Assembly (NCBI RefSeq): GCF_023656515.1
Contig: NZ_JAMOFV010000006.1
Span: 872,336 to 936,335, forward strand
DNA length: 64,000 bases
DNA from: Clostridium swellfunianum
GTDB lineage: Bacteria > Bacillota > Clostridia > Clostridiales > Clostridiaceae
Direction: 5' to 3'
Shown here: positions 58,416 through 64,000 of the stretch, one piece after another
Layout: every line of letters starts with the position of its first letter
Position numbering within the stretch: position 1 is the first letter of the stretch
The notes under the pieces: generated by a model
What the model saw: the letters and a program-made list of their open reading frames with translations, nothing else
The model's database searches: none
What the model was told of the DNA's origin: nothing
Position numbers and translations under genes: made by a program

Positions 58416-58892
58416 ATGGCAATTGATAAGGTACGAGAGCACTTAAAGAAATGGAACAGAGAAGATAATATTTTAGAATTTAACGTGTCAAGTGCAACAG
58501 TTGAGCTGGCAGCTGAAGCACTTGATGTTGAACCTGCAAGGATAGCTAAAACTATTTCCTTAAAGCAGGGAGAAAGCGCCATGCTGGTTGTAGCAGCTGG
58601 AGATGCTAAAATAGACAACAGCAAATTTAAAAGTGAATTTGGTATCAAGGCAAAAATGTTAACACCTGAAGAAGCTTTGGAATTTACCGGCCATGCAGTT
58701 GGCGGCATATGTCCTTTTGGGTTGAAACACAAGCTTCCTGTTTTTCTAGATATATCTCTTAAGAGATTTCATACGATTTATCCTGCCTGTGGAAGCAGCA
58801 ATTCAGCTATTGAGCTCACATGCCATGAACTTGAGGAATATTCCTTAAGCAAAACCTGGGTAGATGTTTGCAAGGGCTGGCAGCAGGAATAA
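58416..58892 (+). CDS. YbaK/EbsC-family aminoacyl-tRNA deacylase
   Basis: 158 residues, a single YbaK/ProX domain. The conserved KTISLKQGESAMLVVAAGDAKID stretch, with the functional Lys near residue 49, and GHAVGGICPFGLK (about 93-105) are typical. Family members hydrolyse mischarged Cys- or Ala-tRNA in trans as proofreading factors. Monocistronic, with an AAAGAGGATGAAG ribosome binding site. Confidence 0.87.
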   Translation: MAIDKVREHLKKWNREDNILEFNVSSATVELAAEALDVEPARIAKTISLKQGESAMLVVAAGDAKIDNSKFKSEFGIKAKMLTPEEALEFTGHAVGGICPFGLKHKLPVFLDISLKRFHTIYPACGSSNSAIELTCHELEEYSLSKTWVDVCKGWQQE

Positions 58893-58904
58893 ATATAAAG
58901 AAGC

Positions 58905-58930
58905 GGCATGCTTAAGCTCGGGCATGCCTT
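58905..58930 (+). terminator. Short hairpin after the YbaK-like gene
   Basis: GGCATGC (58905-58911) and GCATGCC (58922-58928) pair around a 10-nt loop, followed by TTTAAG. It is a weak terminator by T-content. Its first 14 bases and last 10 resemble the ends of the 97-bp palindrome at 31115-31211. Confidence 0.6.
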
Positions 58931-58981
58931 TAAGTATATAATAAATTGCTAATATTATTGGAGATTACTAGAAGGAAGATT

Positions 58982-59053
58982 ATGCTTCCATTTATACAAA
59001 GAACTATGACTACATCAATTGAGCTTAATGAAATAGATAGATTATTTATATAA
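58982..59053 (+). CDS. Possible 23-residue peptide
   Basis: ATG to TAA open frame of 23 codons (MLPFIQRTMTT start) with GAAGGAAG a few bases upstream, in the 225-bp gap between the YbaK-like gene and the regulator gene. No homology is recognised and it could be chance. Confidence 0.15.
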   Translation: MLPFIQRTMTTSIELNEIDRLFI

Positions 59054-59117
59054 TCTACTTTTCTCATAATAAATAATAGTATACATCCAGAATTTTGCAC
59101 AACTAATATGAGAAAAG

Positions 59118-59798
59118 CTATGTAGCGGATTCTATAAGCGCATCATTCTTTATAGTTATTGAATGAGCATCATATTCTATCAAGCCATCAGCTCTCATCT
59201 TTTTTAGCTCTCTCAAAAGAGAAGGTCTTTGAACTCCAATTCTCTCAGACAGCTCCTTTTTAGAAATATTTAAAACAATTCTCAAGTTTTTCTGAATATA
59301 ATATTCATATGTCAGAAAATCTATTATGCATTGTCTTATAGTTTTCATAGTAATTGATTTAATCTTATCTGTAAGTATAAGAGTTTTATCTGATATAGAC
59401 TGTAGAAACATAACTAAGAAATCTTTGTTCATTTGGCAAAGCTCGAGTATTAAATCCTTTCTTATATGAAGGATTGTACTAGAGCTTTTTGCAGCTATAG
59501 TCATAGGATAAGTATTGTTATGAGAAAAAATTAAATTACCCCCTATAACATCTCCTGGCCCAAAGGATGATATAGTTAGTATGTTGCCATTTGAATCAAT
59601 CTTTTGCACGATTATATTTCCTTTCAAAATAATATCTAAAGTTGAGCACCTTTCATTTTGGAAATAAATAATACTGCCTCTCTTGCATTCTTTAATCTCA
59701 TAGCATTGTTTATTAAATAAGTTTAGCAATTCATCTGATGAAAAACTTTTAAACAAATCTAAATGTTTAAGCATGTTAATATAATTTTTAATAGCCAT
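59118..59798 (-). CDS. Crp/Fnr-family transcriptional regulator
   Basis: 226 residues: an N-terminal cyclic-nucleotide-binding-like beta-roll (FGPGDVIGGNLIFS is the characteristic block, about 84-97) and a C-terminal Crp HTH (SKKELSERIGVQRPSLLRELKKM, about 179-201). The four-cysteine pattern of FNR is not seen. ATG 59798 follows GAGGGG by 7 nt, and an in-frame TTG further upstream lies on that site and is rejected. It is divergent from the cupin-permease operon with a 22-bp palindrome between them, so it is the likely controller of that operon and of itself. Confidence 0.87.
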   Translation of the reverse strand: MAIKNYINMLKHLDLFKSFSSDELLNLFNKQCYEIKECKRGSIIYFQNERCSTLDIILKGNIIVQKIDSNGNILTISSFGPGDVIGGNLIFSHNNTYPMTIAAKSSSTILHIRKDLILELCQMNKDFLVMFLQSISDKTLILTDKIKSITMKTIRQCIIDFLTYEYYIQKNLRIVLNISKKELSERIGVQRPSLLRELKKMRADGLIEYDAHSITIKNDALIESAT

Positions 59799-59812
59799 AA
59801 ATAATCCCCTCA

Positions 59813-59834
59813 AAAAGTAACCATGGTTACTTTT
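59813..59834. promoter_or_regulatory. Perfect 22-bp palindromic operator
   Basis: A perfect palindrome centred at 59823/59824 with core GTAACCATGGTTAC and flanking AAA/TTT. It lies between the divergent Crp/Fnr-type regulator and cupin genes, immediately before the regulator's ribosome binding site. Relative to -10-like TATAGT or TATAAA (59852-59862) for the cupin operon, its centre is about 40-46 bp upstream of the expected start, the distance typical of class II Crp activation. Confidence 0.75.
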
Positions 59835-59889
59835 AATATATTGATAAAGATTATAGTATAAATATATGAATCATGAAAGGGGAATTATT

Positions 59890-60216
59890 ATGTTGGAAAA
59901 AAATTATGAATTTAAAAGAGTAGATGAAAGGGTGGTTGAAAAGCTAATCGATGACGACAACTTAGCATTAAATCATATGATTTTTACCAAAGGAACAGGA
60001 TTGCCAGAGCATTACTCAGATTCAAATGTGTATATGCTCGTAGCTAGAGGGGTATTAACATTAAAGTTAAATGATCAAGAGTCTCACAAGTATTCCCAAG
60101 GACAGATTATCAATATTCCATATAAAGTGAAAATGAATGTAAATAACTTTGATGAAGAAGTATTAGAGTTATTTGTTATCAAAGCACCAAACCCTAAATA
60201 TTATGGAGATAGATAG
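59890..60216 (+). CDS. Small cupin-domain protein
   Basis: 108 residues with a single cupin barrel: the LPEHYSDSNVYMLVARGVLTL and YSQGQIINIPYKVKMNVNN blocks. The HxH metal motif is reduced: one His is in EHYSDS and another in SHKYSQ. Start ATG 59890 follows AAAGGGGAATTATT. First gene of a tight operon (2-bp gap to the next gene). It could be a metal- or ligand-binding sensor or accessory protein for the permease. Confidence 0.78.
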   Translation: MLEKNYEFKRVDERVVEKLIDDDNLALNHMIFTKGTGLPEHYSDSNVYMLVARGVLTLKLNDQESHKYSQGQIINIPYKVKMNVNNFDEEVLELFVIKAPNPKYYGDR

Positions 60217-60218
60217 TT

Positions 60219-60701
60219 ATGGATATATTTACAAAAGTCCTTTGGATTGTTACAGGTATTGCCTTTATCCTATCAATGATAAAAGATAAGAATAAGACCT
60301 TGAGCTCCATGAGAATGGCAAGAGGTATGATGAAAAATATGATAGGGGAACTACTTGGGATATTATTTTTAATAGGTCTAATATTAACCTTTTTTCCACC
60401 AGAGACCATAAAAAGTCTAATGGAGAAAACAAATGGACTAATATCAACTGTAGCTTCTGCTTTAGTTGGAAGCATAACGCTGATACCTGCATTTGTGGCG
60501 TTTCCTTTAGTAGGTTCACTTATAGATATTGGATTTAACATTGTTCCTGCAGTTGCATTTTTGACTACTTTAACTATGGTAGGTGTAGTAACTTTCCCGC
60601 TTGAGAAAGAAGAGTTTGGTCTTAAGTTTACAGTTGTAAGAAACTCCTTAAGCTTCGGATTTGCTATAGTTATAGCATTAGTTATGGTGGTGTTGATGTG
60701 A
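60219..60701 (+). CDS. Half-permease, PF03773/UPF0718-like N-terminal half
   Basis: 160 residues with five hydrophobic segments. The central GSITLIPAFVAFPLVG (about 88-103) matches the GSFSAGPIYAAFPVCK segment of the next gene. Permeases of the PF03773 family are built from two such inverted halves in one chain. Here the halves are separate genes overlapping by 4 bp. No signal peptide is apparent. Family members such as ArsP export organoarsenicals, but substrates of most are unknown. Confidence 0.72.
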   Translation: MDIFTKVLWIVTGIAFILSMIKDKNKTLSSMRMARGMMKNMIGELLGILFLIGLILTFFPPETIKSLMEKTNGLISTVASALVGSITLIPAFVAFPLVGSLIDIGFNIVPAVAFLTTLTMVGVVTFPLEKEEFGLKFTVVRNSLSFGFAIVIALVMVVLM

Positions 60702-61435
60702 AGCTGATGAATGTAGCGAAGAAAAATAAATTATTGTTTATGGTGGGTGCAGTATACCTGGTTCTTCTTGTGGCTATGCCCGATAAAGCAGCTCGATCAA
60801 GTGAAAACAGCACTTATTATGTAATAGAAATGCTTCAGATTATGCCTGTAATTTTTATATTGACTTCTCTTATAGAAGCGTGGGTACCAAGAGAAGCTAT
60901 TACAAACAGCTTTGGAGAGAATTCAGGGGTTAAAGGTACACTTTTTTCCTTTGTTTTAGGGAGTTTTTCAGCGGGACCAATATATGCAGCTTTTCCGGTA
61001 TGCAAGATGCTTCTTAAAAAGGGCGCCAGTGTTTCAAATATTGTAGTTATATTAAGTGCTTGGGCAGTAATTAAGATACCAATGCTTGCAAATGAGGCTA
61101 AGTTCTTAGGACCTAAATTCATGCTGATTAGATGGGTATTAACCACAATTTCCATATTTGCTATGGCTTATATAATATCTAAAGCAGTTAATAAAGAAAG
61201 TCTAGTAGGTATAGAAGATAAGAAAGAAAGTGAAAGTTCAGCTTTAGCAATTAAGCATCAATATTGCATAGGATGCGGATTATGTGAAAAATTATCTCCG
61301 AATACTTTTATAATATCTGATAAAAAAGCAAAAATTATAGTTGGAAATGTAAAGATAGAAGATTTGAATAATATTGAAAATATAAACAAAGCAGTGGAAA
61401 AATGCCCTGCTAAAGCTATATACTTTAAAGCATAA
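60698..61435 (+). CDS. Half-permease fused to a C-terminal ferredoxin domain
   Basis: 245 residues. About five membrane segments lie in 1-170, with GSFSAGPIYAAFPVCKMLLKKGAS and the following LSAWAVIKIPML block typical of PF03773-type permeases. A soluble tail from about 185 has CxxCxxC (C190, C193, C196) and C236-Pro, a single-cluster [4Fe-4S] ferredoxin pattern. GTG 60698 overlaps the upstream stop. The tail should face the cytoplasm if the last helix ends there. An electron-carrying domain tethered to a permease implies redox-linked transport or sensing; that is inference. Confidence 0.78.
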   Translation: MKLMNVAKKNKLLFMVGAVYLVLLVAMPDKAARSSENSTYYVIEMLQIMPVIFILTSLIEAWVPREAITNSFGENSGVKGTLFSFVLGSFSAGPIYAAFPVCKMLLKKGASVSNIVVILSAWAVIKIPMLANEAKFLGPKFMLIRWVLTTISIFAMAYIISKAVNKESLVGIEDKKESESSALAIKHQYCIGCGLCEKLSPNTFIISDKKAKIIVGNVKIEDLNNIENINKAVEKCPAKAIYFKA

Positions 61436-61450
61436 AAATAAATTATGATG

Positions 61451-61498
61451 AATAATAAAAGGGAAGGATAAATTTATTACCTTCCCTTTTATTATTTT
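61451..61498 (+). terminator. Terminator of the cupin-permease operon
   Basis: Perfect 17-bp stem, arms 61451-61467 and 61480-61496 (GGGAAGG/CCTTCCC core), 12-nt loop, short T-tract. Confidence 0.9.
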
Positions 61499-61638
61499 AA
61501 AGAATGTGCTTAAAATATATCCTGTATTGGATTTGAGTTTGTATAATGTATACTAAAGAGTCAATAATTCTCAAAGAAGAGTATATTTTATTAAAATACT
61601 CAGTGCTCAATGCAAATATAATAGGGAGGATAATTAAA

Positions 61639-62091
61639 ATGAAGAATAAAAAAGCTGCAGGTTTAATTGCAATAGGGCTTGGAGTGCTAGTTACCTTAAT
61701 TCCTGAAGTAATATTTCCGGTATGTACTGATATGATAGAATTGATGAATGGTAAAGCTTTATATATGAAGTGTCACTGGACAGCTATGGCAGAGTTATTG
61801 GTTGGAGGGCTTATTATATTTGACGGGATATTGCTTGTTGCATTCAAAAAGTATGAAACACGTCTTGCGCTTAGCATATTGCAGTTTCTACTAGGCGTAT
61901 CTGTACTGCTTATTCCTACATTGCTTATTGGAATGTGTGAAACAGCTGCTATGGCCTGCAGAGTGGGAACTGAACCTGGGCTAATAGTAGTAAGTGCAAT
62001 AATTATGGCAGTTTCAATAGTAAATGTTTTTTCTCAGGTAGGTTTTATAAGGTCGCAGCAGCTGCATAAAGAAAGAAGTGTAAATGAGTAA
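61639..62091 (+). CDS. DUF4418-like membrane protein
   Basis: 150 residues with four membrane helices (about 7-25, 45-70, 80-100 and 112-135). Cysteines occur as VCTD, MKCHW and MCETAAMACRVG, a pattern of DUF4418 proteins. ATG 61639 follows GGGAGGATAATTAAA, and an in-frame ATG 31 codons earlier lacks a ribosome binding site. Its stop overlaps the next gene's ATG by one base, so it belongs to the ABC transporter that follows. Function unknown. Confidence 0.72.
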   Translation: MKNKKAAGLIAIGLGVLVTLIPEVIFPVCTDMIELMNGKALYMKCHWTAMAELLVGGLIIFDGILLVAFKKYETRLALSILQFLLGVSVLLIPTLLIGMCETAAMACRVGTEPGLIVVSAIIMAVSIVNVFSQVGFIRSQQLHKERSVNE

Positions 62092-63296
62092 TGAAAAAGA
62101 TGAGGTTGACAACATTTGTAATGGCTATTAAAAACCTTAAAAAACGTTCCTTTAGGACAAAAGGTCTTATAGCTATTACTGCTGTATTAGCATTTACAAT
62201 TTTTTGTGGAGCATTGCTATCAGAAAGTTTAAGATTAGGCAAAAATTATATGTCAGGCCGAATGGGAGCAGATATTATGGTAGTACCCCGCGGGTGTGCA
62301 CTTCAGCTTCAGAATACACTTTTAAGAAGTGAGTCTAATACCTTTTATATGAGCGAAAATCTAGAAGATAGAATTTTAGAAATGCCTGGAGTAGAAAAAG
62401 TTTCTCCTCAATTATATATTGGGTCCCTAAATGCTTCCTGTTGTACAGTGCCGGTACAGCTAATAGGGTTTGATCCTACAACGGATTTTACAATAAGGTC
62501 CTGGATGACAAAGATTGATAGCAGTGAGCTAGGCTTTGGAGAGGTTGTAATAGGAAGTCGTGTAAATGCAGCAATTGGGTCTGACATTTGGTTGTTTGGT
62601 CAGCCCCTTAAGGTGGCGGCAACCTTAGATGATACAGGAATGGGTTTTAATTCTTCAGTATTTATGACAATAGATACTGCTAAACATATGATAGAAACAT
62701 CACAAGAAGCAGCAGTTCATCCTGCAGGAAGTGGAAAAGAGCCTGTGTCAGCATTGTTTATTAAATTGACTAATGACTCAGACGCATCTAAAATAGGCAA
62801 AATTATTTTGAACAAATATCCTCAAACAGATGTCGTTATATTGGATGAGATGATGGATAATATTAAATCTCAAGTAAAAAATATAAAAATTTTAGCATAT
62901 AGCATTCAAGGGCTCTTATGGGCAGCAGCCGTTATAATTCTTATAGTAATATATGAATTTGCAGCAAATGAACGTAAGCGTGAATTTGGATTGTTATTGG
63001 TAATTGGCGCTACTCGCCAAAAGCTTGAAAGCATGCTTATGACTGAAACATTGATTATAAGCTTTTGGGGAGCATTTTTAGGAGCAAGTACAGCAAGTTT
63101 AATTATGTTTGAATTCCGCATGTTAATTGCAATATCACTAGGAATCCCGTATATGCATCCTACAATAGGGCAAACAATGAGATTAGCTGCTATGAGTATT
63201 GTAATCTCATTACTTACAGGTATAATTGCTTGCATCTTTTCTATAAAACGCATAGAACATTTTGAAACCCATATTATGATAAGGGAGTATGAATAA
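62091..63296 (+). CDS. FtsX/MacB-type ABC transporter permease
   Basis: 401 residues. An N-terminal membrane helix (about 22-45), a large extracytoplasmic MacB-PCD-like domain (about 46-265), then three helices from about 270 to 390 with the cytoplasmic loop ANERKREFGLLLVIGATRQKLESMLMTE. This is the type VII ABC fold (MacB, LolCE, FtsX), which moves no substrate through the membrane in known cases but transmits force to the outside domain. It is followed 3 bp later by its ATPase gene. Confidence 0.87.
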   Translation: MKKMRLTTFVMAIKNLKKRSFRTKGLIAITAVLAFTIFCGALLSESLRLGKNYMSGRMGADIMVVPRGCALQLQNTLLRSESNTFYMSENLEDRILEMPGVEKVSPQLYIGSLNASCCTVPVQLIGFDPTTDFTIRSWMTKIDSSELGFGEVVIGSRVNAAIGSDIWLFGQPLKVAATLDDTGMGFNSSVFMTIDTAKHMIETSQEAAVHPAGSGKEPVSALFIKLTNDSDASKIGKIILNKYPQTDVVILDEMMDNIKSQVKNIKILAYSIQGLLWAAAVIILIVIYEFAANERKREFGLLLVIGATRQKLESMLMTETLIISFWGAFLGASTASLIMFEFRMLIAISLGIPYMHPTIGQTMRLAAMSIVISLLTGIIACIFSIKRIEHFETHIMIREYE

Positions 63297-63299
63297 ATA

Positions 63300-63974
63300 A
63301 TGCTGGAATTGAGACAGTTAAAGAAGACCTATGAAAGAACTAATATGTCCTCATTTACCGCAGTAGAAAATGTAAACATCAAAATTATGCCTGGAGATTT
63401 TATCAGTATCATAGGCAGGTCTGGAAGTGGAAAATCAACTATCTTGAATATGATTGCAGGTCTGCTTCGTCCGACCGATGGAAAGATCCTAATAAATGGT
63501 TATGATTTATGGTCTATGAATGATACAGCTATGGCAAAAATCCGTAATTCTAAGATTGGATATATACCACAGGGACCTAGCCTTCTTTCGAATCTATCAA
63601 TATTAGATAATGTTCGCCTGCCCTTTTGCTTTTTACATAAAAAAGGAAGTGGTATTGAGCCTGCAATGGCTCTTCTAGAGGAGATTGGCTTAAAAGATTT
63701 GGCTGAAAGATATCCAGCTGAGCTTTCAGGTGGTGAAATGAGAAGAGCAGCTATTGCTCGAGCACTTATAAATAATCCTGAAATTTTAATTGCAGATGAG
63801 CCTACTGGTGATTTAGATGATGAAACTACTAAAGAAGTAATGAAATTGTTTTATGATATAAATTGTAATGGTACTACAATTCTTATGGTTACTCATGAAA
63901 ATGAGATTGCGACCTTAGGTAACAGATTATTCATTATGTCTTCAGGAAAATTGATAGAGAAAAAATCAAAATAG
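63300..63974 (+). CDS. LolD/MacB-type ABC ATPase
   Basis: 224 residues. Walker A GRSGSGKST (about 40-48), signature LSGGEMRRAA (about 142-151), Walker B ILIADEPTGDLD and the switch His in VTHENE are intact. The PTGDLD form is typical of LolD/MacB-type ATPases. The gene is complete and stops 26 bp before the window edge. Further operon genes probably lie beyond. Confidence 0.9.
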   Translation: MLELRQLKKTYERTNMSSFTAVENVNIKIMPGDFISIIGRSGSGKSTILNMIAGLLRPTDGKILINGYDLWSMNDTAMAKIRNSKIGYIPQGPSLLSNLSILDNVRLPFCFLHKKGSGIEPAMALLEEIGLKDLAERYPAELSGGEMRRAAIARALINNPEILIADEPTGDLDDETTKEVMKLFYDINCNGTTILMVTHENEIATLGNRLFIMSSGKLIEKKSK

Positions 63975-64000
63975 CTTATATATCCTAATTAAAATTACTA

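Noticed and set aside
58893-59117. Decayed gene remnant between the YbaK-like and regulator genes
   Set aside because: Only a 23-codon frame with a passable ribosome binding site is found. No similarity to neighbouring proteins is visible, so it is listed only at very low confidence.
60265-60519. Antisense frame over the half-permease gene
   Set aside because: It exists only because of the codon bias of the membrane protein on the other strand. No start site or family match is seen.

Overview
The window is AT-rich DNA from a low-GC, Gram-positive, probably spore-forming anaerobe of the Clostridium type. The evidence is a PolC-type replicative polymerase, strong GGAGG-like ribosome binding sites with frequent GTG and TTG starts, a LysM/GH18 spore-cortex type hydrolase, an LPXTG surface protein, a 2-hydroxyacyl-CoA dehydratase activase-like giant protein and a ferredoxin-bearing membrane protein. 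No rRNA, tRNA, CRISPR array, prophage or transposase gene is visible. Most of the sequence is ordinary chromosome, dominated by well-formed operons.

Layout. 0-6.6 kb: the tail of an unidentified gene, a YhaO/YhaN (SbcD/SbcC-like) nuclease-ATPase pair, a membrane transglutaminase-like protein and a lipoprotein polysaccharide deacetylase. 6.6-8.6 kb, minus strand: an SsuB/SsuC-type ABC ATPase and permease with no binding protein, then a small TPR protein. 8.8-15.6 kb: a complete F1Fo ATP synthase operon, atpI-B-E-F-H-A-G-D-C, with a clear promoter, a possible CcpA (cre) site upstream and a terminator. 15.6-20.2 kb: a 106-bp imperfect palindrome, then a 1433-residue activase-like protein. 20.3-24.6 kb: polC. 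24.9-31.1 kb: an oppABCDF oligopeptide importer with an unusually large OppC. 31.4-32.6 kb: an MFS transporter.

From 32.8 to 52.8 kb lies a large carbohydrate locus, transcribed divergently from about 36.0 kb. The minus arm holds a ROK kinase, an FAD-dependent oxidoreductase and an SGNH hydrolase. The plus arm holds a Gfo/Idh oxidoreductase, an unrecognised 637-residue protein, a GNAT protein, a cytoplasmic GH20 hexosaminidase, an LplB/LplC-type sugar ABC importer with its binding protein, a YesN/YesM two-component system, a D-2-hydroxyacid dehydrogenase, NagA, NanE and a second SGNH esterase. An AraC regulator (52.8-53.7 kb) and a sortase-anchored beta-propeller protein (53.9-56.7 kb) follow. 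The simplest reading is import and intracellular breakdown of acetylated, N-acetylhexosamine-containing oligosaccharides: GH20 releases HexNAc, ROK phosphorylates it, NanE converts ManNAc-6-P to GlcNAc-6-P and NagA deacetylates that. Three oxidoreductases and the 637-residue protein are not explained by this standard route.

56.7-64 kb holds a SleL/YaaH-like hydrolase, a YbaK-type deacylase and a compact Crp/Fnr-regulator, cupin, split-permease unit in which one half-permease carries a C-terminal ferredoxin domain. A perfect 22-bp palindrome lies between the regulator and the cupin. Last comes a DUF4418-like protein with an FtsX/MacB-type permease and a LolD-type ATPase, probably continuing past the window. 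The split permease-ferredoxin unit and the unexplained part of the sugar locus are the best candidates for undescribed biology. Also worth checking are two long hairpin elements, one with a possible deletion derivative 27 kb away, and a predicted long-range helix masking the start of the TPR gene.
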